The notes below the pieces were generated by a model that worked only from the letters and a program-made list of their open reading frames with translations, was not told the origin of the DNA and did not search any database. From an uncultured Lachnospiraceae bacterium (GTDB lineage: Bacteria > Bacillota > Clostridia > Lachnospirales > Lachnospiraceae), in assembly GCA_910579275.1 (NCBI GenBank), contig CAJTTO010000046.1, positions 1 through 35,086 on the forward strand: DNA of 35,086 nt. The letters run 5' to 3'. The position numbers and the translations under genes are program-made. Positions 25,264 through 32,964 of this stretch are shown in pieces. Positions within the stretch are counted from its first letter, which is position 1. Each line of letters begins with the position of its first letter.

Positions 25264-26244
25264 GTGGGGGTTGAACTGATAATCGGAAATGAACTGGGAA
25301 CAAAGGCGTATCTTCCGGCTGTGGAGGAGGGAATCGAGTGGTCTACCGAGCGCAAAGGCGCTCCCGGAAAGCTGACCTTCAAGGTGCTGGGCGATGACTT
25401 GCTTGACTTTTCGGAAGGAAGTCCGGTACGGCTGAAAGAAAACGGGGACGAGATATTTTTTGGATTTGTGTTCAGCCGGCAGCAGCAGGCGGGGCGTCTC
25501 GTTAGCGTGACGGCATATGACCAGCTGCGGTATTTAAAGAATAAGGATACCATTGTCTATGAGGACAAGACGGCAGACCAGCTGATACAGATGATTGCTG
25601 AGGATTATATGCTGAAGACCGGAACACTGGAAAACACAGGCTATGTCATTGCATCAAGGGTCGAGGAAAACACCTCCCTTTTTGAGATGATTCAAAATGC
25701 ACTTGACGTGACACTGGAAAATACAGGAAATCTGTATGTCCTATATGATGATTTTGGCAAAATAACCTTGAAAAACATGTCATCCATGGCAGTGGGGAAC
25801 GCGGGGGCGTATCTGATGCTGGACGAGGAGACAGGCGAAAACTATACCTATACTTCGTCCATCGACGAGAACACGTTCAATAAAATCAAACTGACCTATG
25901 ACAATGAGGAGACCGGTTTTCGGGAGGTTTATATCGCTCAGGATTCCGGCAATATCAACAGATGGGGCGTGCTGCAGCATTTTGACACGCTCAGTAAAGG
26001 GGAAAACGGTGCGGCAAAGGCTGACGCCCTGCTGAAACTTTACAACATCAAAACCCGCAGCCTCAAACTGACAAAGGCGCTGGGGGATAACCGAGTGCGG
26101 GCTGGCAGCTTCGTTGTTGTCAGCCTTGACCTTGGAGATATAAAGGTACAAAATTTTATGCTTGTGGAAAGCTGCAAGCATACATACAGGGAAAGGGAAC
26201 ACTGGATGGATCTGACCCTGAGGGGAGGTGCGTTTATTGGCTGA
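25264..26244 (+). CDS. XkdQ/YqbQ-type baseplate hub protein
   Basis: A protein of 326 residues of the XkdQ family, related to the late-control gene D/gp27 hub fold. Segments such as KGAPGKLTFKVLGDDLLDFSEGSPVRL, FFGFVFSRQQQAGRLVSVTAYDQLRYLKNKD and VRAGSFVVVSLDLGDI are typical. It forms the hub that joins tube and baseplate. The start is GTG 25264 behind a GGGGGG site. It overlaps the next gene by 8 nt. Confidence 0.88.
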   Translation: MGVELIIGNELGTKAYLPAVEEGIEWSTERKGAPGKLTFKVLGDDLLDFSEGSPVRLKENGDEIFFGFVFSRQQQAGRLVSVTAYDQLRYLKNKDTIVYEDKTADQLIQMIAEDYMLKTGTLENTGYVIASRVEENTSLFEMIQNALDVTLENTGNLYVLYDDFGKITLKNMSSMAVGNAGAYLMLDEETGENYTYTSSIDENTFNKIKLTYDNEETGFREVYIAQDSGNINRWGVLQHFDTLSKGENGAAKADALLKLYNIKTRSLKLTKALGDNRVRAGSFVVVSLDLGDIKVQNFMLVESCKHTYREREHWMDLTLRGGAFIG

Positions 26245-26632
26245 TGCAAATGGATTTGTGGAAGCTTTGAAAAAAGCGGCAAGGGATGAATGGGAGGCTT
26301 TGAAGCCTGTCAGTATTTATTTCGGGGAGGTCGTATCAAAGAAACCCCTGAAAATCAATGTGGAGCAGAAAATGATTCTCGGCGAACAGCAGCTCATCCT
26401 GACAAGAAATGTCACGGATTACATGGCTCCTGTAACCGTGCAGTGGGAGACGCAAACGGGAATGCTTACGGACGGCACAACGGCAGCGTATCCTGCGCAT
26501 GTGCACGGGCTGGAAGGGCAGAAGAATTTTCTCATGCACAGTGCGTTGGAAACAGGGGATACGGTCATCTTACTGCGGCAGCAGGCGGGGCAGAAATTTG
26601 TCGTGCTTGATCGGATAGGAGGTGTGACATGA
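26237..26632 (+). CDS. DUF2577 baseplate protein (XkdR-like)
   Basis: About 131 residues of the DUF2577 family (ADANGFVEALKKAARDEWEALKPVSIYFGEV, then GDTVILLRQQAGQKFVVLDRIG), always found between XkdQ and DUF2634 in this tail type. It probably has an OB-like spike or hub role. TTG 26237 is preferred: GGGGAGG is 9 nt before it, while GTG 26228 overlaps that site. Confidence 0.85.
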   Translation: MADANGFVEALKKAARDEWEALKPVSIYFGEVVSKKPLKINVEQKMILGEQQLILTRNVTDYMAPVTVQWETQTGMLTDGTTAAYPAHVHGLEGQKNFLMHSALETGDTVILLRQQAGQKFVVLDRIGGVT

Positions 26633-27033
26633 TTCCGTCCACAGTTGGATTTTTGGATAAAGATTTCGCGATTGCGCAGCAGCCGGGGCTGACATACATA
26701 ATGCAGACAGAGGAGAACCGTGTGCGCGGATACACGGACGGACGCGAGGCGGTGCGTCAGGCAATTTACAAAATTATTATGACGGAGCGGTATCAGTATA
26801 TTATGTACAGCTGGAATTATGGGATTGAACTGCTTGACCTGTTTGGAGAACCGGTCACATACGTGTGTCCGGAACTGAAACGTCGGATTTCGGAAGCGCT
26901 GCTTTGGGACAACCGCATAAAAAGCGTCGACGATTTTCAGTTCACCTTTCCGCAGAAAGGGGTAGTACATGTGGCATTTACGGCACATACCGTTTACGGT
27001 GATGTTCCGGCAGAAAGGGAGGTGAAATTTTAA
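26629..27033 (+). CDS. DUF2634 baseplate wedge protein (XkdS, gp25-like)
   Basis: A protein of 134 residues. The middle YTDGREAVRQAIYKIIMTERYQYIMYSWNYGIEL is the conserved core of the DUF2634/gp25-like family, which starts sheath assembly on the baseplate. Its start overlaps the previous stop as ATGA, and it abuts the next gene with a 1-nt overlap. Confidence 0.9.
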   Translation: MIPSTVGFLDKDFAIAQQPGLTYIMQTEENRVRGYTDGREAVRQAIYKIIMTERYQYIMYSWNYGIELLDLFGEPVTYVCPELKRRISEALLWDNRIKSVDDFQFTFPQKGVVHVAFTAHTVYGDVPAEREVKF

Positions 27034-28232
27034 TGTATGAGGACATAACGTATGAAAAAATTCTTGACCGGATGCTTGCGCGTGTCCCGGACAAGTTTGA
27101 CAAGCGGGAAGGCTCTGTCATCTGGGACACACATTCCCCGACGGCAATTGAGCTTCAGATTTTATATATCGAGCTTGACCGCATTTTGCGGGAAGCGTAT
27201 GGAGATACCGCATCAAGGGAATTTTTAATTCTGCGGTGCAGGGAGAGAGGTATCATTCCGCACGAGGCGACAAAGGCCGTCCTGAAAGGCGTGTTTGTCC
27301 CCGCGGACATTGATGTCAGCGGACAGCGGTTTAATATTGGTGCATTAAACTATGCCGTGGGAGAAAAAATTGCAGATGGGGAATACCGCGTCGTGTGCGA
27401 GACTGCCGGAAAAACAGGAAACCAGTTCCTAGGCGCAATGACTCCGATGGAATACATAAAGGGGCTTAAAACTGCCGAACTGACAGAAATCCTGATTCCG
27501 GGGGAGGACGAGGAGGAGACGGAGGATCTGCGGCAAAGATATTTTGCGTCGTTTGATGAAAATGCCTTTGGCGGAAACCGTGCAGACTATCTGGAAAAGA
27601 CAAACGCAATCCCCGGTGTGGGCAGGACAAAGGTTACCAGAATATGGAACAGTGGCATTTCTCCGACAGACATGATACCAAAAGAAAGTGTGGAACGATG
27701 GTACAACGATAGCAGGGATACATTCGGCGAGGAGGTTCAGTGCTGGCTGGATGCCGTGTTCCACGCAGCGAAACAAAAGAAACTGACAACAGGGGGGACG
27801 GTGCTTCTGACAATCATCAATTCGGAATTTGGCATTGCGTCGGACACCCTCGTACAGACAGTACAGACAATCATGGATCCGGAAGAAAATGCTGGTGAAG
27901 GCTATGGGTTTGCACCCATCGGACACGTGGTAAAGGTGGCAAGCGCCGCGGCAAGAGAAGTGTGTGTCCGTGCAGATATCACGTTTGACACAGGCTATGG
28001 GTGGGAAAATCTGCAAAATTCCATTGAGGAAGCCGTTTCTGCGTATCTGCTGGAGCTTCGGAAAGCATGGGCAGATGCGCCAGGTCTGATTGTGCGGGTC
28101 AGCCAGATTGAAAACCGGATTTTAGGCATTACAGGTATTCTTGATATACGGGACACATGCTTGAATGGGTTTGCGCAGAACCTCATTCTGGAAAAATATG
28201 AGATTCCCGTGTTTGGAGGTGTTGGCGGATGA
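27033..28232 (+). CDS. Baseplate J/gp47-like protein (XkdT)
   Basis: A 399-residue Baseplate_J family protein: an N-terminal helical part (VPDKFDKREGSVIWDTHSPTAIELQILYIELD), a central beta domain (FVPADIDVSGQRFNIGALNYAV) and the conserved RQRYFASFDENAFGGNRADYLEKTNAIPGVG. It builds the wedge ring that links hub and fibres and triggers contraction. Confidence 0.93.
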   Translation: MYEDITYEKILDRMLARVPDKFDKREGSVIWDTHSPTAIELQILYIELDRILREAYGDTASREFLILRCRERGIIPHEATKAVLKGVFVPADIDVSGQRFNIGALNYAVGEKIADGEYRVVCETAGKTGNQFLGAMTPMEYIKGLKTAELTEILIPGEDEEETEDLRQRYFASFDENAFGGNRADYLEKTNAIPGVGRTKVTRIWNSGISPTDMIPKESVERWYNDSRDTFGEEVQCWLDAVFHAAKQKKLTTGGTVLLTIINSEFGIASDTLVQTVQTIMDPEENAGEGYGFAPIGHVVKVASAAAREVCVRADITFDTGYGWENLQNSIEEAVSAYLLELRKAWADAPGLIVRVSQIENRILGITGILDIRDTCLNGFAQNLILEKYEIPVFGGVGG

Positions 28233-29218
28233 CGAGAGAAGTCAGTCTTGTGTCGTATCTGCCGCCGTTCATGGCAGAATATAAAGAAATAAACACCGCC
28301 TTGGAGGCGGCAAACCCAGAGCTTGGTGCAGTCTGGAAAACGGCAGATACCGTTTTGAGAAACGCGTTTATTGCTACGGCGGATGAATATGGAATAGCGC
28401 GGTTCGAGAAGCTTCTGGGTATTCTGCCGGCAGCAGGGGACACACGGGAAGACAGGCGTGCGCGCGTGCAGGCGGTATGGTTTATCTCGCTTCCGTATAC
28501 ATGGAGGATGCTGGTACAGAAGACGGACGGAATATTTGGCACGGCGTACAGCATGGTTCTGGAACAAAAAGGGGCGTACACAATTCGCCTGACAGCAAAG
28601 CTGGAATTGCAGTGGCAGGCTGACGAGCTGATTCGTGTGATGGAGAGAATGCTGCCGTGTAATATGGGCGTGTTTGTGAAAACAGTGCTGCCAATGGATG
28701 CCGCGTCGCCTGCACCGACATTAAAATCGGACTGGATTGTCTATGCGATAGAATACAGGGGAGCGGTTATGCACAGCAGGGAGAGCGTTCTCCTAAAAGA
28801 AATACGCACGTACATGAAACTGCCTTTCTGGGGCAGCCTCATGTATACAGGAAACATAAAATATGACGGCACGTCAAAATACAATGCCCAACGCAATTAC
28901 TGGATGCGCATCGGGACAAAGCATATGCTGCATTGGCATGCGGAACAGGCGGCCGGACTTGTGCAGTCTGCTTTCAGGATGCAGATTCGGAGCGCGTCAG
29001 ATATTAATCTGCGCGCAATGACCTGCGGATGCGGCATCCGGCATGACGGGCAGATAAACGCAGCCGTACAGCTGCATGCGGCATGGAAAACGCCGTGCGG
29101 CACGGTAGGAAACATATCTGTGGAAACACGTAGAAATGTGGTGCAGTATGGCGGGATGCGTCAGTATGACGGCACGATGAAATACAATGCACTGTACAGA
29201 AAGGAGCATATAGAATGA
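28229..29218 (+). CDS. DUF2313 (YmfQ/XkdU-like) baseplate protein with a C-terminal extension
   Basis: Residues 1 to about 185 are the DUF2313 domain (VSYLPPFMAEYKEINTALEAANPELGAVW, DEYGIARFEKLLGI, DTREDRRARV), an adaptor between baseplate wedge and fibre. The family is usually near 190-200 residues, but this protein has 329. The extra part contains a related pair of short motifs, KYDGTSKYNAQRN and QYDGTMKYNALYR, near residues 210 and 315. The extension may be a docking site for the collar and fibre proteins encoded next. ATGA overlaps join it to both neighbours. Confidence 0.85.
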   Translation: MTREVSLVSYLPPFMAEYKEINTALEAANPELGAVWKTADTVLRNAFIATADEYGIARFEKLLGILPAAGDTREDRRARVQAVWFISLPYTWRMLVQKTDGIFGTAYSMVLEQKGAYTIRLTAKLELQWQADELIRVMERMLPCNMGVFVKTVLPMDAASPAPTLKSDWIVYAIEYRGAVMHSRESVLLKEIRTYMKLPFWGSLMYTGNIKYDGTSKYNAQRNYWMRIGTKHMLHWHAEQAAGLVQSAFRMQIRSASDINLRAMTCGCGIRHDGQINAAVQLHAAWKTPCGTVGNISVETRRNVVQYGGMRQYDGTMKYNALYRKEHIE

Positions 29219-29604
29219 GTGAAAATAAAAACGTAGTGATAACAAAGACAGCAAGAATGAAATTGGTAAAGGCGAGGGCAGGTGCGGCTGCACTTCCGCG
29301 CGTAATCGGAATGGCTTTTGGCAGCGGCGGCGTCAATGCGGACGGTACCGTGATAACGCCGTCTGGCAGTCAGACTGCACTTGCGCAGGAACGTTACAGA
29401 AAAGCGGTCGACAAGTACAGCTTTCCGGAGGAGACAACATGCCGCTACGAATGCACGCTGCTTGCCGACGAGCTTGCAAACGAGGAAATCAGCGAAATCG
29501 GTCTGTATGATGAAGACGGCGATATTGTATGTATCAAAAATTTTATGCGAAAAGGAAAAGATGATGATGTCGAACAGACCTATGTGCTGGATGACATTTT
29601 CTAA
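29215..29604 (+). CDS. Tail-collar/fibre-base protein
   Basis: A 129-residue protein resembling the N-terminal part of phage tail-collar fibre proteins (KNVVITKTARMKLVKARAGAAALPRVIGMAFGSGG, then ISEIGLYDEDGDIVCIKNF). It likely forms the attachment between baseplate and fibre. It overlaps the end of the DUF2313 gene by 4 nt. Confidence 0.75.
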   Translation: MSENKNVVITKTARMKLVKARAGAAALPRVIGMAFGSGGVNADGTVITPSGSQTALAQERYRKAVDKYSFPEETTCRYECTLLADELANEEISEIGLYDEDGDIVCIKNFMRKGKDDDVEQTYVLDDIF

Positions 29605-29614
29605 ATGTGCCGGC

Positions 29615-29635
29615 AATGCGCATGAACTGCGCATT
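29615..29635 (+). promoter_or_regulatory. Hairpin between collar and fibre genes
   Basis: AATGCGCA-tgaac-TGCGCATT, a perfect 8-bp stem right after the collar gene. No T tract follows. It may tune fibre expression or mRNA stability. Confidence 0.4.
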
Positions 29636-29701
29636 CCGTGAGAATATGACGACGAACGGTTTCCATGCCGTGAAACGTAACGCTAATAGAGGAGGAATAC
29701 A

Positions 29702-31297
29702 ATGAGAGATTATACAACTGAAAATCCATCATTTTCTAAAAAAATAAGGATTGTGGAAGAAAGCGATTTGGTAAATGCCGAGAATGACGCTGCGGCGTCA
29801 AAACAGCTTTTACAGAACGATTTAGTACTTTTGGCGCGTATGGAAAAGTGTATGGGCAGCGCTGAAAGCGGTCTGGAACTTGACGAAGCCATCCAAGCGG
29901 ACACTCTGATAGGAGCGATCAACGAGGTTTTTCGGCTTGGCAGTGAGAACAAACAAAAACTAGTGGAAAATCTTACTGCCATGGGGGTTGCGGCATCCAC
30001 AGACGACACATGGGGTACGCTGCTGGACAAAATACTTGACATGACAGACACGTCAAAGGACACCGTCACGGCAGCAGCGCTCCTGTCCGGTTACACAGCA
30101 CATGATGCAGCGGGAGCAAAGATTACAGGGGCGCTTGCGGACAACTCCGGAATAACAGATCACAGAGCAACAGCGTCCCTCGATGTTACGAACCAAAATT
30201 TCAAATTAAAGGTTCCTACGACGGCAAAATATGGTACCGAGAATTACCTGTATGCCGCATACAGTGCCGTCGCGTCACTGATTGGACTCACGTCGGCAAA
30301 ACTTGTCAGAAACAATACCATACTGGGAATAACAGGCAGCAGCGGTAATATGGACACCAGCGGGGCGACGGCGGCAGCGGCTGACATCCTGTCGGGCAAA
30401 AAGGCTGGTGTAAATGGCAGCATGGTTACAGGAAACATGGCAAACAGAGGGGCATGGACAGGTGCAACGACTGGAAACGGCAATGTGGCGATACCCGCAG
30501 GCTACCATAACGGCAGCGGCTATGTGTCAGGCGCAGGGGCGTATAACAAAGGCGTGAGCGATGCGGACGGACGTGTAAACACGGGCAGTACCAATTACCG
30601 AACCGGATATAATGCAGGCGTGAGCGCCACGAAGGTCGGGACGGCAGGCACGGGAGACGTGCTTGCGGGAAAGACATTTACGAACACGGGAAGTGTTGGC
30701 GCGAGCGGCACAATGGCAAACAAAGGCGGGGCAACCGTCGATGCAAGGGCAGTGACACAGGATGATACTTACACATATCTGACCGTTCCGGCAAACGGAT
30801 ATTATAATACAAGCAGCAGACTTAAGGCGGCAAATGGTGATATTACAGGTGTAATACGACAAAAAAGCATATCATTGGTTTCATTCATGGGAACACTGCA
30901 TACGAGCAAAAATGATACATCTGTTGTGTGTAGTGACAATCCAAGTGTGTATTGTTTTGTGAAAGGTACTGCCACAATTGTTGTTAAAACAAACCAAGCG
31001 GGCAGTTTAAAGTATATTGAGTCATTTCAGCCTAATATTAGTTCAAGTGCTGGCGTTGGAGGAGCATCAACATTTTCTGTTTTTGGAAGTAACGATAATC
31101 AGGTATGGGAGGAAATACCAATTTGGGTAGCCTGTGAACGAGGAACAGAAACAGGATGGTTTAATGCGGCTGTTACAGCTCACATTGTTAGGCTGGGAAA
31201 TAGTGATTATAATGCTAAAAAGTTTCTTTATTATAAGTTTGTTATGAAAAGTGCAAGGGAATGGCTTTGCGTAGGCACTCAACGTTTGTTCTTTTAG
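29702..31297 (+). CDS. Tail fibre/receptor-binding protein
   Basis: A 531-residue protein with a modular build. An N-terminal helical region (1-115) probably attaches to the baseplate. Three Gly/Ala-rich repeats follow around residues 123-148, 225-249 and 318-342, with the pattern D-I/V-L-S/A-G-K ... M-x-N-R/K-G, suggesting a beta-helical trimeric shaft. The C-terminal 150 residues (from about 381) resemble an F5/8-type-C-like jelly roll (FSVFGSNDNQVWEEI, then KFLYYKFVMKSAREWLCVG and a final RLFF), as in carbohydrate-binding modules. DNA for this part is more AT-rich than the shaft, suggesting exchange. It should decide which strains the particle kills. GAGGAGG lies 7 nt before ATG. Confidence 0.85.
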   Translation: MRDYTTENPSFSKKIRIVEESDLVNAENDAAASKQLLQNDLVLLARMEKCMGSAESGLELDEAIQADTLIGAINEVFRLGSENKQKLVENLTAMGVAASTDDTWGTLLDKILDMTDTSKDTVTAAALLSGYTAHDAAGAKITGALADNSGITDHRATASLDVTNQNFKLKVPTTAKYGTENYLYAAYSAVASLIGLTSAKLVRNNTILGITGSSGNMDTSGATAAAADILSGKKAGVNGSMVTGNMANRGAWTGATTGNGNVAIPAGYHNGSGYVSGAGAYNKGVSDADGRVNTGSTNYRTGYNAGVSATKVGTAGTGDVLAGKTFTNTGSVGASGTMANKGGATVDARAVTQDDTYTYLTVPANGYYNTSSRLKAANGDITGVIRQKSISLVSFMGTLHTSKNDTSVVCSDNPSVYCFVKGTATIVVKTNQAGSLKYIESFQPNISSSAGVGGASTFSVFGSNDNQVWEEIPIWVACERGTETGWFNAAVTAHIVRLGNSDYNAKKFLYYKFVMKSAREWLCVGTQRLFF

Positions 31298-31328
31298 AGA
31301 AAAGCATTTAGAAGGGAGGCTGATAAAC

Positions 31329-31649
31329 TTGGATATCATAACCGCAGTCTTTGCAATAGGCATACCGTCAACCTTTACCGGCTTCTGCTTCTGGTGTCTG
31401 GAAAAGAAAATGGAACGCCGTCAGACAGAACAGGACAAAAAGGATGAAGCGCGCAAGCAAAATGAAATCATTGTCCTAAAAGGCGTCAATGCCGCTATCG
31501 CCCTCGGCGAGGCGACCGCGCGGGCGGTGCAGCGCATTCCCGATGCAAACTGCAATGGGGATATGCACACCGCGCTTGCATATGCAGAGAAAATCAAACA
31601 TGAACAGAAAGATTTTCTGACAGAACAGAGCATTGACGCAATCTACTGA
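31329..31649 (+). CDS. Small membrane-anchored protein of the lysis/tail cassette
   Basis: A 106-residue protein with an N-terminal membrane helix (IITAVFAIGIPSTFTGFCFWCL, residues 3-24), then a charged coiled-coil stretch (KKMERRQTEQDKKDEARKQNE) and a conserved-looking tail (GEATARAVQRIPDANCNGDMHTALAYAEKIKHEQKDFL). I have seen this type in clostridial phage tail cassettes between fibre and holin but know no function. Candidates are a second holin component or spanin-like factor. TTG start, GGAGG 9 nt upstream. Confidence 0.65.
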   Translation: MDIITAVFAIGIPSTFTGFCFWCLEKKMERRQTEQDKKDEARKQNEIIVLKGVNAAIALGEATARAVQRIPDANCNGDMHTALAYAEKIKHEQKDFLTEQSIDAIY

Positions 31650-31658
31650 GGTGGCAGG

Positions 31659-31821
31659 ATGAAACCGAAAAGAAGCAGAGGGATGACGTATAGGAGTATT
31701 CCTTGTATACTGTGCAAAGTCTTTTTTTGAGACAAAGGAGTCGGAAAAAACAAGGCTGCATGAAATGCAGGCGGAAGAACCGTGCGAACCCATAACAGAA
31801 AAAACGGAGGAAACCATATGA
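31659..31821 (+). pseudogene. Small membrane protein gene with a +1 frameshift
   Basis: From ATG 31659, behind GAGGTGGCAGG, the frame reads MKPKRSRGMTYRSIPC and stops at TGA 31728-31730 after a run of seven T. The +1 frame is open from 31687 through the same region and reads IGVFLVYCAKSFFETKESEK and on to TGA 31819-31821. It gives a good membrane helix plus an acidic tail and overlaps the holin start (ATGA). The most natural product joins the two frames. Either one base was inserted between 31687 and 31728, or a +1 shift occurs (TTT TGA is shift-prone), or translation starts at a non-standard ATA 31690. Confidence 0.45.
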
Positions 31822-32135
31822 ATGAAATTTTATTTGAAATCCTAAGGCTGACTGTAATGCTTGCAGTATTTGCAGTGACATACAGTCTGCTGCCATGGAT
31901 AAGAGGAAAAATCGGACAGGACAGGCTGGCGGAAATAACAAGGTGGGTAAATACTGCTGTCCTAATGGCACAGCAGGTATATGAGGCAAAAACGGGCGCA
32001 GAGCGGAAAGCCATTGTTGTTGCCATGCTGAGAGATATTCTCATTGCAAAAAACATCAGCATCTCCGAAGCACAGCTGGATATGCTGATTGAGGCAGCAG
32101 TAAAGGCAATGAAAATGCAGGAAAACCAAACATAA
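31818..32135 (+). CDS. LLH-family phage holin
   Basis: A 105-residue protein with one N-terminal membrane helix (ILRLTVMLAVFAVTYSLLPWI) and an amphipathic helical tail (RLAEITRWVNTAVLMAQQVYEA, then ISEAQLDMLIEAAVKAM), as in the phage holin LLH family. It would open the producer membrane to release the endolysin and then the particles. ATG 31818 has GGAGG 7 nt upstream; an in-frame ATG at 31782 lacks one. Confidence 0.85.
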   Translation: MNEILFEILRLTVMLAVFAVTYSLLPWIRGKIGQDRLAEITRWVNTAVLMAQQVYEAKTGAERKAIVVAMLRDILIAKNISISEAQLDMLIEAAVKAMKMQENQT

Positions 32136-32154
32136 AAATGCAAGGAGAAAAACG

Positions 32155-32964
32155 ATGGCAGAAAAAAAGCAGGTAGAAGATTTTATCAAAAAAATAGCGC
32201 CGATGGCACAGGCAAAAGCAGCAGGCAGGGTAATATGGACATTACCCTCTGTCTGCATAGCGCAGTGCTGCTGCGAGAGCGCATACGGCACAAATCCCAA
32301 AATGATGCGGGCAAATGCCGTTCTGGGCATCAAGGTAGGCAAAAGCAGGGTGCATTTCGGAACGGCATGGAAGGACAAGGCATATTCCACCAAAACGAAG
32401 GAATGCTATGACGGAAAGACATATGTGAATATAACAGACATGTTCCGCGCGTATGACAGCATAGCTGATGCCATTGAGGACTACTATGACATGCTGGCAT
32501 CATGCAGCAGATACAGTGCGGCACGAAACCAGACAGACCCAAGGAAATGCATCACGGCAATTAAAAACGGTGGTTACGCTACCAGCCCTACATATGTCAA
32601 CACGATAATGAATATCGTCAGCCGCTATAACCTGACGCAGTTTGACAGTGTGGTGACAAAAAAGGATGGCAGCACCGACACGCCATCTGTCCATAACCCA
32701 TACACAGAACCGGAAAAAAACGTCGGACACGGTACAACCGGACAGGATGCAAAATGGGTTCAGTGGTGCCTTTGGCGCTTTGGCTTGCTTGAGGAGGCTG
32801 GAATCGACGGCATAATCGGTTCGAAATCGCTGTCCGCCATAAAAACGGCACAGGCAAGGCTTGGACTTGCACAGGACGGAATTGTGGGGAAAAATACACG
32901 TAAGGCATTTTCCACTGTAACAGTTCAGCCTTCGGCTTCCTGTTACGAGCATCAAGCCATGTAA
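32155..32964 (+). CDS. Endolysin: glucosaminidase (GH73-like) with C-terminal peptidoglycan-binding domain
   Basis: Residues 5 to about 160 form a glucosaminidase domain. The catalytic Glu is Glu41 in CCESAYG, and NAVLGIKVGKSRVHFGTAWKDKAY and YDSIADAIEDYYDML are typical. Residues about 190-255 are a PG_binding_1 domain (WVQWCLWRFGLLEEAGIDGIIGSKSLSAIKTAQARLGLAQDGIVGKNTRKAF). It cuts the cell wall during release. The last 15 or so residues (VTVQPSASCYEHQAM) and the stop codon are encoded by repeat A5, so the native end was replaced by a repeat insertion; the binding domain itself looks intact. Confidence 0.9.
   Translation: MAEKKQVEDFIKKIAPMAQAKAAGRVIWTLPSVCIAQCCCESAYGTNPKMMRANAVLGIKVGKSRVHFGTAWKDKAYSTKTKECYDGKTYVNITDMFRAYDSIADAIEDYYDMLASCSRYSAARNQTDPRKCITAIKNGGYATSPTYVNTIMNIVSRYNLTQFDSVVTKKDGSTDTPSVHNPYTEPEKNVGHGTTGQDAKWVQWCLWRFGLLEEAGIDGIIGSKSLSAIKTAQARLGLAQDGIVGKNTRKAFSTVTVQPSASCYEHQAM

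Noticed and set aside
29702..31297. Diversity-generating retroelement acting on the fibre
   Set aside because: No reverse transcriptase, template repeat or avd-like gene is found in the window, and the fibre end is not a C-type lectin fold.
18585..32964. Extracellular contractile injection system (PVC/Afp type) or type VI secretion
   Set aside because: There is no AAA+ ATPase, no toxin cargo genes and no T6SS membrane complex. The gene families are those of XkdK-type phage tails with holin and endolysin.
18585..32964. Intact or recently broken temperate prophage
   Set aside because: No integrase, attachment duplication, terminase, portal, capsid or replication gene, nor remnants of them, is seen on either side, while the tail genes are all intact.
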